This document shows, piece by piece, positions 1 to 5,287 of a DNA stretch of 5,287 nucleotides. The first letter of the stretch is position 1. Every line of letters starts with the position of its first letter. The notes under the pieces are model-generated. The model did not search any database. It saw nothing but the letters and a program-made list of their open reading frames with translations, and was not told the DNA's origin. The stretch is from an uncultured Rhodanobacter sp. Lineage in GTDB: Bacteria > Pseudomonadota > Gammaproteobacteria > Xanthomonadales > Rhodanobacteraceae. The translations under genes and the position numbers were made by a program. The stretch spans positions 1-5,287 of the forward strand of contig CAIKJM010000357.1 in the NCBI GenBank assembly GCA_903827735.1, in the 5' to 3' direction.

Positions 1-548
1 ACGAAGGCCAGTTCGGCGCGGCGCTGATCTTCTCCACCTTCAACTACAACTCGGGCCGCATCCGCGGCAACGAGTTCACCTTGAACTACGATCAGGGTCC
101 GCTGAATTTTTACACCAACATCTCGTTCAATCGCGCGATGGGCGAACGGGTGATCACGGGCCAGTACAATTTCTCGCCAGCGGATCTGGCCTATATCTAC
201 GACAACTACATCCATCTCGATCACGATCAGAAGATTACGTCTTCGGGCGGCATCAACTACGCGCTAACCGATACCACTAAGGTAGGCGCGGATTACCTGT
301 TCGGCACCGGACTGCGCAAGGACGGGGACACGCCGAACGGCCTGTCGTTGCCGGATTATTTCCAGCTGAATCTCAACGTGTCGCACGACTTCAACTTTGC
401 CAGCATCGGCAAACTGCACACGCAGCTGGCGGTAATCAACGCGCTCGATCGCACCTACGAGCTGCGCGACGGCACCGGCATCGGCGTGGGCGCGCCGCAG
501 TACGGCCCGCGCCGGGGCCTGTACGTGACGCTGCAGAAGGATTTTTGA
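1..548 (+). CDS. TonB-dependent outer-membrane receptor, C-terminal part (5' truncated by window edge)
   Basis: The reading frame is open from base 3 to the TGA at 546-548 and gives 181 residues with no start in view, so the gene begins outside the window. The translation has the alternating, aromatic-rich pattern of transmembrane beta strands (for example GQFGAALIFSTFNYNSG, then LNFYTNISFNRAMG). It carries the last-strands signature of TonB-dependent receptors: an INALDRTYELRDGTGIGVG segment, then a GPRRGLYVTLQKDF end. The terminal phenylalanine is the usual signal for insertion by the BAM machinery. Such receptors import siderophores, cobalamin, sugars or other ligands across the outer membrane using TonB-ExbB-ExbD energy. 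The TonB box, plug domain and most of the barrel are missing here, so the ligand cannot be inferred. An internal TTG at 81 could be mistaken for a start, but the homologous barrel sequence continues upstream of it. The family call is strong and the substrate is unknown. Confidence 0.88.
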   Translation, partial: EGQFGAALIFSTFNYNSGRIRGNEFTLNYDQGPLNFYTNISFNRAMGERVITGQYNFSPADLAYIYDNYIHLDHDQKITSSGGINYALTDTTKVGADYLFGTGLRKDGDTPNGLSLPDYFQLNLNVSHDFNFASIGKLHTQLAVINALDRTYELRDGTGIGVGAPQYGPRRGLYVTLQKDF

Positions 549-569
549 CGCGACAACGAAGCGACTTGC

Positions 570-591
570 GCCAGCGCGAAAGCGGCTTGGC
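570..591 (+). terminator. Imperfect GAAA-loop hairpin downstream of the receptor gene
   Basis: About 20 bases after the receptor stop, GCCAGCGC (570-577) can pair with GCGGCTTGGC (582-591) around a GAAA tetraloop, with two single-base bulges (a T and a G) on the 3' side. A GC-rich stem closed by a GNRA loop in this position could terminate or protect the receptor mRNA. No run of T follows (the next bases are TCATCGATAA), so it does not meet the classical intrinsic-terminator pattern. It is a structural candidate only. Confidence 0.3.
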
Positions 592-614
592 TCATCGATA
601 AGGATGGGGTGAGG

Positions 615-644
615 TCGTTTAGCCGCTCGCCCATCCGCTATGCT
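615..644 (+). promoter_or_regulatory. Weak candidate promoter for the methyltransferase gene
   Basis: TATGCT at 639-644 resembles a sigma-70 -10 box. A poor -35 match (TCGTTT, 615-620) lies 18 bases upstream. Transcription would begin near 651, about 11 bases before the ATG at 662. That would exclude the in-frame TTG at 644 as a start and leave only a very short leader. No Shine-Dalgarno sequence is visible before 644, 662 or 677, which fits a near-leaderless message but also means the start is not fixed by sequence. This is inference from a weak consensus match. Confidence 0.25.
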
Positions 645-661
645 TGCCGCGCTTTTCGTCA

Positions 662-1870
662 ATGGCAACGCCGCCCATGCAGTCCCGACTCCCCGAACCC
701 AGCGCCGACGAGCGCGCGCATTCCGATCGTCTTGTGCAACTGCTGCACGAGATGGTCGCAATGCAGGGTCCGCTCTCGTTTGCGCAGTACATGGAGCGCT
801 GCCTGTATGCGCCCGGCCTGGGCTATTACAGCGCCGGTCGCACCAAGTTCGGCGCTGCCGGCGACTTCGTCACGGCGCCGGAGCTAGGTGAAATGTTCGC
901 CCGCTGCGTTGTCAATGCGGTGCGTCCTGCGCTGGCTTCGCTCGGTGAGGAGGCAGATTTTCTCGAGCTTGGCGGCGGCAGCGGCGCCTTTGCCGAAGCG
1001 GCGCTCAAGGCGCTGGCTGCCAGCAACAACGTCCCGCGTCATTACCTGATTCTCGAGCCGAGTGCCGACCTGCGCGAGCGTCAGCGCGAGCGGCTGCTGG
1101 CCAATCTTCCGCCGGAGATCAATTCCCGCGTGCGCTGGCTCGACCGCCCGCCCGAGGCGGACTGGTGCGGCGTGCTGTTCGCTAATGAAGTCATTGATGC
1201 GCTGCCGACGACGCGCTTTACCGTGCGCGATGGCGACATCTTCGAAGAGCATGTCAGCTTCGACGATAAAGATCGGCTGCAGCGCGTCGATCGTCCGGCT
1301 GATGCGCTGGTATCCGGCGCGGTGCGACATATCGAACGCGATTTGGGCACCCTTTTCGCTGACGGCTATCGTTCCGAAGTGCTGCCGCAGCTGCCGCTCT
1401 GGATTCAGGCGATTGCCGGCGCGCTGACCGCTGGCGTCATGCTCTTCATCGACTATGGCTACGTGCGTCGCGAGTTCTACCTGCCCGAGCGTGACGACGG
1501 GACGCTGATGGCGCATTACCGCCATCGCGCGCATAACGATCCGCTGTATCTACCCGGCCTTAACGATCTCACCGCTTCCGTTGACTTCACCGCGCTGGCC
1601 GAGGCAGGCAAAAGCGCCGGTTTCGATTTGGCCATCTATCTTCCGCAGGCGTCTTTCCTGATTGGTGCTGGCCTGCAGGATGTTTTTCAGAGCATGCAGG
1701 GCGAGGCTGGCGACGACCACGCTGCGTACCAGCTCGCCCAGCAGGTCAAACGACTGATGCTGCCTGATCAGATGGGCGAGCGCTTCCAGGCCATGCTGTT
1801 CGCCCGCGGGTTCGATACGCTGCCGCTGCCGGTTGAGCTGTTCGCCGCCGATCAGTCTGGCCGTCTATAG
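662..1870 (+). CDS. MidA/NDUFAF7-family SAM-dependent methyltransferase
   Basis: This is a complete gene of 402 codons if it starts at ATG 662. An in-frame TTG at 644 (408 residues) and an ATG at 677 (397 residues, starting MQSRLPEP) are alternatives. I chose 662 because it is an ATG and lies just downstream of a possible -10 box. The protein has the layout of the COG1565/MidA family. Numbered from 662: an N-terminal LSFAQYMERCLYAPGLGYYS block (39-57), GDFVTAPE (67-74), the SAM-binding glycine motif LELGGGSG (101-108), an acidic LEPS (131-134), NEVIDALP (175-182), IDYGY (263-267), and the family's GTLMAHYRHR...DPLYLPGLNDLTASVDF stretch (280-309). The family length is near 400 residues, so it appears intact. 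The eukaryotic relative NDUFAF7 methylates an arginine of a complex I subunit during assembly; the substrate of bacterial members is not settled, so a protein-arginine role is only a possibility. It is probably cytosolic and monocistronic, because the next gene converges on it. Confidence 0.9.
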   Translation: MATPPMQSRLPEPSADERAHSDRLVQLLHEMVAMQGPLSFAQYMERCLYAPGLGYYSAGRTKFGAAGDFVTAPELGEMFARCVVNAVRPALASLGEEADFLELGGGSGAFAEAALKALAASNNVPRHYLILEPSADLRERQRERLLANLPPEINSRVRWLDRPPEADWCGVLFANEVIDALPTTRFTVRDGDIFEEHVSFDDKDRLQRVDRPADALVSGAVRHIERDLGTLFADGYRSEVLPQLPLWIQAIAGALTAGVMLFIDYGYVRREFYLPERDDGTLMAHYRHRAHNDPLYLPGLNDLTASVDFTALAEAGKSAGFDLAIYLPQASFLIGAGLQDVFQSMQGEAGDDHAAYQLAQQVKRLMLPDQMGERFQAMLFARGFDTLPLPVELFAADQSGRL

Positions 1871-1885
1871 CTATCGATTGACGGC
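1860..1885. other. Dyad spanning the abutting convergent stop codons
   Basis: GCCGTC (1860-1865) is the reverse complement of GACGGC (1880-1885). The 14-base loop contains the palindrome ATAGCTAT (1867-1874). Both stop codons lie inside the element: TAG at 1868-1870 on the + strand and TAG (CTA as written) at 1871-1873 on the - strand. The 6-bp stem could act as a weak terminator from either side, but no T-run follows on either strand. The dyad could also be chance in GC-rich sequence. Confidence 0.25.
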
Positions 1886-4132
1886 ATCAGCGTGGGTGCT
1901 CCGCCAGACATCGGCCACCATCGTCCACGGATGAAATACCAAGCGCACCGTGTGGTGCCCGGCGGGCACGCATACCGCGCGGAACATGCCGTTGGCGCGA
2001 TGAATCGTCAGGTTTACGCCATCGGCATCGGCGACCCAGCCGGGAAAATCCAGCTCGCTCAGTACCAGCCAGCCAGCGCCGGAAGACCGCGTGCGCATGA
2101 ATAGCTGCGTCGGTGTGGCCTGCACGTCCGCGATCGCCAGCTGCGCAGTGCACCTGTTTGTAAGGTTTTTATCTGCGCGCCAATCTTCCGCATCGCGCGG
2201 GGTCAGCCAGAGCGTGCTGCGAAAATCCGTTGCCTCAAAAGCGGATGGCGAGGGCAGCTGGCGTGGTGACAAAACGATCGCGCGCGTCGGGTTGAGCCAT
2301 CGAGGGTACGCCTTGTCGTTTTGCCAGACTTCGCTGTGAGTTTGGCTATCGGCAAAGATTTTTTCGTAGCCTGAGGGTGCTGACCACGGAGTTGCTTCGC
2401 TCTCGTGCCCCTTGATGACGTAGCGTACGCCGAGCAGATCGCTCAGCTTGCTGTCGGGTGCCGTGTTGAACGGCGTGTTGACCCGCGACGGCGCATTATC
2501 GAAACCGCCGCCGTTGCTTCTTGCGCCGTACCAGCGATCGTAGAGCCCGTAGCGCAGGGGGTTATAGCCCTGAGTCGACTGCAGGTTACGCAGGACCACG
2601 AGGTTGTCCCACTGCGTGCCCGCATCGATGGACTCTATCCGCTGCGATAACGTGCCTGGAAGCGGCTGCATGCGTTTGACGAGAAAGTCCGTGGTAGCGT
2701 CATGTAGGAAGGTCTGCGCCTTGTCGGGGCCTTCGTTGAACGTGCCGTCGAGGTTGAAGCAGCGGTAATCCACCACGAGAAGCACCAGCAGCCACGTCGC
2801 TGTGCGAAGCGTCGTGCCCGCCCGGCGCAGCCGCCAAAATGCGAGCAGAGCGATGATGGCAGCGATCAGACTTTCGCCGTGCCAGAGCGCGTTGGTGCGG
2901 TGCATGGGTAGGCTGGAGAGCGTCAGCCATAGCGCAGCGATGGCGAGCAAAATGGCGATATGGCGCCGAGAATCGAAGCGAAAATGACTGGCCGCCAGTC
3001 CGCTACAGATGGCCAGAGCAAAGTTCAGCAGGTAGGCCGCATCGGACGGCCGGCGGAACTGCTGAACGCCTGGCAGCCACGCATAAAGCCACGGATAGAA
3101 AGGCGTGTTCACGCCCAGCATGTACAAGAAGGCGAGCGCGGCCACGACGGCGAAAAACGTCAGCTGCCGACGCTGCAGCGGCTGACGCCAGGCCGCGCCG
3201 ACACCGGCGAGCAGCAAGGTCGGTAAGGCTCCGATGTACAGATACGCTTCGACCCGATCCGCCGGCCCGCTGTAGCTGCCGCGCAAGGCATGCAGCGCGT
3301 TGGGATCGAAGAACGTGAGCAGCGCACGCCAATCCAGCGACGCAACCGCCGAGGCCGCGAGCGGGAGTGTGGCGCGGTTGGACAGGGTCGTATATGCCCA
3401 GGTGAAAAGCAGCTGCGGCAAACCGATAGCCAACGCGCAGAGCATCGCCAGCAGCATGCCGCCAAACCAGCGCCGCCGCTCCGCCGCGCCGTAGCCTCGC
3501 CAATGCATGACGCTGGCGCTGGCGGCATAGGCAACCAGCATCAGCGCCAGCAGGTAAGTGAGTTGCACCAGCTGTGTGACCATCGCGCCTGCACAGACGC
3601 CCAGCAGCAGGCCGCGCCGCCAATCTGGCGCTTTCAGAAAATATCGAAGCGCCAGCAGCACCAGCGGCGCATACGCGTAGGCAAGCAGGATCGGCGTGTG
3701 TTCCATCCGCGAGGCGGCCACGCCACCGGCCATGAATACCGTGGCGCCGATCAGCGCGCCAAAGGCATTGGCGCCGCTGCGCTTCAATAGCGCCAGCATG
3801 GTCGTGCCGCCCATCAGCAGATGCAATAAAACGCCCCAGGCAAACCAGCTGGCGCCTGGCGCCTTGCGCAGGAGCATCCACATCATCAGCAGCGGTGAAA
3901 ACAGCATGCCCTGCGGATCGGCGATCTGCGGGTAGCCGGAATAGATATATGGATTCCACCAGGGCCACAGGCCCATACGCAGGCTATGCGTGTTGTAAAA
4001 AACGGTCGGATAAAACTGGATCATCGCGTCCCAGGGCAACACGCGGATGTTCAGCAGCAGCGGCAGATTCAGCGTCAGCCAAATCAGGCACAGTCCGCCG
4101 AACGGTCGCATGAAGGGACGTTGCTGCAACAT
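1871..4132 (-). CDS. YfhO-like polytopic membrane protein (putative GT-C-fold glycosyltransferase)
   Basis: This complete gene encodes 753 residues, from ATG at 4132 to TAG at 1871-1873. It has about a dozen hydrophobic segments in the first 460 residues (roughly 11-30, 73-90, 97-116, 122-140, 147-166, 172-203, 224-248, 297-315, 324-342, 365-385, 390-409, 419-434 and 446-456), then a soluble domain of about 295 residues expected in the periplasm. YfhO-family marks include WDAMIQFYP (34-42) in the first extracytoplasmic loop with its acidic residue D35, WNPYIYSGYP (59-68), LPGVQQFRRPSDA (353-365), LLGVRYVI (566-573), FPGW (696-699), and a C-terminal NGMFRAVCVPAGHHTVRL block (714-731). The family is thought to use polyprenyl-phosphate sugars to glycosylate polymers outside the cytoplasmic membrane; in Bacillus and Listeria relatives the acceptor is lipoteichoic acid. 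The acceptor here is unknown. It is somewhat shorter than the Bacillus protein. It lies downstream of the LtaS-like gene on the same strand, separated by 132 bp. An AGGGGC at 4143-4148 is a poorly spaced ribosome-binding candidate. The family call is good; the activity is inferred. Confidence 0.82.
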   Translation of the reverse strand: MLQQRPFMRPFGGLCLIWLTLNLPLLLNIRVLPWDAMIQFYPTVFYNTHSLRMGLWPWWNPYIYSGYPQIADPQGMLFSPLLMMWMLLRKAPGASWFAWGVLLHLLMGGTTMLALLKRSGANAFGALIGATVFMAGGVAASRMEHTPILLAYAYAPLVLLALRYFLKAPDWRRGLLLGVCAGAMVTQLVQLTYLLALMLVAYAASASVMHWRGYGAAERRRWFGGMLLAMLCALAIGLPQLLFTWAYTTLSNRATLPLAASAVASLDWRALLTFFDPNALHALRGSYSGPADRVEAYLYIGALPTLLLAGVGAAWRQPLQRRQLTFFAVVAALAFLYMLGVNTPFYPWLYAWLPGVQQFRRPSDAAYLLNFALAICSGLAASHFRFDSRRHIAILLAIAALWLTLSSLPMHRTNALWHGESLIAAIIALLAFWRLRRAGTTLRTATWLLVLLVVDYRCFNLDGTFNEGPDKAQTFLHDATTDFLVKRMQPLPGTLSQRIESIDAGTQWDNLVVLRNLQSTQGYNPLRYGLYDRWYGARSNGGGFDNAPSRVNTPFNTAPDSKLSDLLGVRYVIKGHESEATPWSAPSGYEKIFADSQTHSEVWQNDKAYPRWLNPTRAIVLSPRQLPSPSAFEATDFRSTLWLTPRDAEDWRADKNLTNRCTAQLAIADVQATPTQLFMRTRSSGAGWLVLSELDFPGWVADADGVNLTIHRANGMFRAVCVPAGHHTVRLVFHPWTMVADVWRSTHADAVNR

Positions 4133-4142
4133 CGCGGATGGA

Positions 4143-4175
4143 GCCCCTGTTTAGACAGACAAGAAACTACTCAAA
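4143..4175 (-). promoter_or_regulatory. Candidate start signals upstream of the YfhO-like gene
   Basis: On the - strand, TTGAGT (4169-4174) and TAAACA (4148-4153) resemble -35 and -10 boxes, but they are only 15 bases apart (16 if TTTGAG, 4170-4175, is used). AGGGGC (4143-4148) could be a Shine-Dalgarno sequence 10-11 bases before the ATG. The two readings conflict: the -10 box overlaps the ribosome site, so a transcript from this promoter would lack it. At most one is likely real. The stretch is locally AT-richer than the coding DNA on both sides, which fits a promoter region. Confidence 0.22.
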
Positions 4176-4202
4176 CGTCTGACGGCATTGCACGGATGAC
4201 GT

Positions 4203-4244
4203 CGAGCTTGCCTCGCCCAGTCGTCCTGCGGCAACGAGCTTGCC
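4203..4244. repeat. 10-bp direct repeat CGAGCTTGCC, two copies
   Basis: CGAGCTTGCC occurs at 4203-4212 and again at 4235-4244, starts 32 bases apart. The second copy covers the loop of the neighbouring perfect hairpin and the first bases of its right arm. The repeat is exact as read. It could come from a small duplication or allow alternative RNA pairing; no function can be assigned. Confidence 0.45.
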
Positions 4245-4253
4245 GCAGGACGA
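4221..4253 (-). terminator. Perfect 14-bp inverted repeat just after the LtaS-like gene (probable terminator or mRNA 3' hairpin)
   Basis: TCGTCCTGCGGCAA (4221-4234) and TTGCCGCAGGACGA (4240-4253) are exact reverse complements around a 5-base loop, CGAGC (4235-4239). The stem begins 11 bases after the stop codon of the LtaS-like gene, the usual place for a terminator. On the - strand no T-run follows (the next bases read CTGGGCG). On the + strand only TTT follows. The stem is long and GC-rich enough to stop or pause polymerase or to protect the 3' end from exonucleases, but it is not a textbook intrinsic terminator. Confidence 0.6.
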
Positions 4254-4264
4254 TTTCGTGACGC

Positions 4265-5287
4265 TTACGCGCCGCTCGGAGCCTTGCCGGAGCTAGCGGC
4301 CGCGGCAGGTACCGTGTCCGGTTTCGCCGGTACCGGTGGTGGAGCCGGCAAGGGTGTTACCGGTGTCGAATCGGATGGGCGATGCACCAGCTGGCCGCGC
4401 CGGAACTGCTCGCTGGCGACCTGGTAATACGACACCGCCTGATCGATCAGCGTCTGGTTTTGCGGATTGATCGGCGTCGCGTCACCGGTGGCGTAGTCCG
4501 GCGTGAACTGCTCCAGCTTGCGCTGTGGCTCGAGTACGGTGAGCGCGTTGTCGCGCAGATAGCCGAGCTTCTCGTAGGTGCCGGGCAGCGCGTGTCCCTC
4601 GTTCGGCGGCAGCTGGAACACGTCCTGGCCGAAGAACCGCGTGCGGTAGCTGAAGTTGAGCATGCCCAGCAGAGTCGGCGGAATATCCAGCTGGCCCATC
4701 ACCTGCTTCACGCGCTGCGGCGGGAAATTCTTCGGCGAATAGATCCATAGCGGGATGTGATAGTGGTTGATCGGCAGCGTGGTCTTGCCGGCGCTGGAGG
4801 CGCAATGGTCGGCAGTGATCACAAACACCGTATTGTCGAAGTAGGGCTTGCTGCGCGCGCGCTCGATGAAGTCCTTGATCGACCAGTCGGTGTACGCGAC
4901 CGAGCCGGGCCGCGAGGGGCTGACCTGCGGTACCCGCCCGGCAGGGTAGGTATACGGCCGGTGGTTGGAGGTGGTCATGATGTGCAGGAAGAACGGTTTG
5001 CCATCGTTGTGGATGTCGTCCATCTGCTGCAACGCCAGCGTGTACAGATCTTCGTCCGACACGCCCCACACGTTCTGGCTGTGGATCGGCGCATCTTTGG
5101 GAATGTCGCCGCGGTCAACCGTGCGGTAGCCGTTGTGGCTGAAGAAATAATTCATGTTGTCGAAGTAGCCGTAGCCACCGTAGACAAAGTCCGACTGGTA
5201 CCCGCGATCGTTGAAGATGTCGGCCAGCGAAAACAGATTTTCGTTGCGGTGTTCGCGGATCAGCGAGTCGCCCGGCGTAGGCGGTAC
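4265..5287 (-). CDS. LTA-synthase-like phosphoglycerol transferase, sulfatase fold (5' part outside window)
   Basis: The frame is open from the right edge to TAA at 4265-4267 and gives 340 residues. The Met at 5155 is internal, because conserved sequence continues upstream of it (ENLFSLADIF, then FVYGGYGYFDNMN). It belongs to the LtaS/MdoB (COG1368) branch of the alkaline phosphatase superfamily. Numbered from the edge: NVWGVSDEDLYTLAL (72-86), FFLHIMTTSNHRPYTYP (99-115) with a probable substrate-binding His109, and FVITADHCASSAGKT (155-169), whose Asp160-His161 match the metal-binding DH pair of LtaS. HYHIPLWIYSP (175-185) follows. The nucleophile threonine, the first metal ligand and the N-terminal membrane helices lie outside the window; relatives run to roughly 650 residues. 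Family enzymes move glycerol phosphate from phosphatidylglycerol to an acceptor in the periplasm or outside the membrane: OpgB modifies periplasmic glucans, LtaS builds lipoteichoic acid. The acceptor here is unknown. After the catalytic domain comes a Pro/Ala-rich tail (about 308-340). A hairpin follows the stop. Confidence 0.85.
   Translation of the reverse strand, partial: VPPTPGDSLIREHRNENLFSLADIFNDRGYQSDFVYGGYGYFDNMNYFFSHNGYRTVDRGDIPKDAPIHSQNVWGVSDEDLYTLALQQMDDIHNDGKPFFLHIMTTSNHRPYTYPAGRVPQVSPSRPGSVAYTDWSIKDFIERARSKPYFDNTVFVITADHCASSAGKTTLPINHYHIPLWIYSPKNFPPQRVKQVMGQLDIPPTLLGMLNFSYRTRFFGQDVFQLPPNEGHALPGTYEKLGYLRDNALTVLEPQRKLEQFTPDYATGDATPINPQNQTLIDQAVSYYQVASEQFRRGQLVHRPSDSTPVTPLPAPPPVPAKPDTVPAAAASSGKAPSGA

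Larger units (their letters stand above)
4133..4264. other. 132-bp intergenic spacer between the LtaS-like and YfhO-like genes
   Basis: The half nearer the YfhO-like gene (about 4141-4190) is AT-richer and holds weak promoter-like and ribosome-site-like sequences. The half nearer the LtaS-like stop (about 4200-4255) is GC-rich and holds a 10-bp direct repeat and a perfect inverted repeat. I see no coding frame with family resemblance. The size and the hairpin argue against simple translational coupling of the two genes, although read-through into the downstream gene is not excluded. Confidence 0.6.

Noticed and set aside
81..548. TTG at 81 as a start for a small 155-residue outer-membrane protein
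   Set aside because: The frame stays open to the left edge with continuing beta-barrel sequence, and no ribosome-binding site precedes 81, so this is the tail of a larger receptor.
549..661. A possible small gene or RNA gene between the receptor and the methyltransferase
   Set aside because: No short frame with a start signal and no tRNA-like or known riboswitch fold was seen; only the imperfect hairpin and weak promoter listed.
264..761. A 165-codon - strand open frame across the receptor end and the spacer
   Set aside because: It is Arg/Ala-rich, without domain or ribosome-binding signal, and antisense to a well-supported receptor C-terminus.
884..1534. A 216-codon open frame antisense to the methyltransferase gene
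   Set aside because: Its translation has no family resemblance and mirrors a strongly conserved coding frame on the + strand; it is a GC-rich antisense shadow.
3003..3968. A 321-codon open frame on the - strand inside the YfhO-like gene
   Set aside because: It is an alternate frame of the same strand, Ala/Arg/Gly-rich with no recognisable domain, as expected for GC-rich DNA. The main frame has clear YfhO family motifs across the same bases.
4482..5069. A 195-codon open frame overlapping the LtaS-like gene on the same strand
   Set aside because: It is an alternate frame of low-complexity Arg/Ala/His composition; the overlapping frame carries the metal-binding and family motifs.
4265..5155. 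ATG at 5155 as the true start of the LtaS-like gene
   Set aside because: The 44 upstream codons to the window edge carry conserved family sequence (ENLFSLADIF, GGYGYFDN), and the sulfatase fold would lack its nucleophile and membrane anchor if it started here.

Overview
The window is GC-rich, densely coded DNA of a Gram-negative bacterium. The outer-membrane receptor at the left edge requires an outer membrane. The style of all four proteins recalls Gammaproteobacteria of the Xanthomonadaceae/Rhodanobacteraceae group (Dyella, Rhodanobacter, Luteibacter). That placement is an impression from protein family resemblance, not a search result.

Layout from left to right. (1) The 3' end of a TonB-dependent receptor gene on the + strand runs in from the left edge and stops at 548. 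(2) A spacer of about 113 bp holds an imperfect GAAA-loop hairpin and a weak promoter candidate. (3) A complete + strand gene (about 662-1870) encodes a MidA/NDUFAF7-family SAM-dependent methyltransferase. (4) A complete - strand gene (4132 down to 1871) encodes a large YfhO-like polytopic membrane protein. It converges on the methyltransferase gene, and the two stop codons abut with no base between them. (5) A 132-bp spacer (4133-4264) carries a perfect 14-bp inverted repeat just after the stop of the next gene, plus a 10-bp direct repeat. (6) The 3' part of a - strand gene, cut by the right edge, encodes an LTA-synthase/phosphoglycerol-transferase-like sulfatase-fold enzyme.

The receptor and methyltransferase look like ordinary independent genes. 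The LtaS-like enzyme and the YfhO-like protein lie in tandem on the - strand, in that transcription order. Both families modify envelope polymers on the outer face of the cytoplasmic membrane, and in Firmicutes YfhO-type GT-C enzymes glycosylate lipoteichoic acid made by LtaS. Their adjacency in a Gram-negative genome is the most interesting point here: it suggests, but does not prove, a periplasmic glycan or glycerol-phosphate decoration function. I see no RNA genes, CRISPR array, insertion sequence or phage-like gene in the window.
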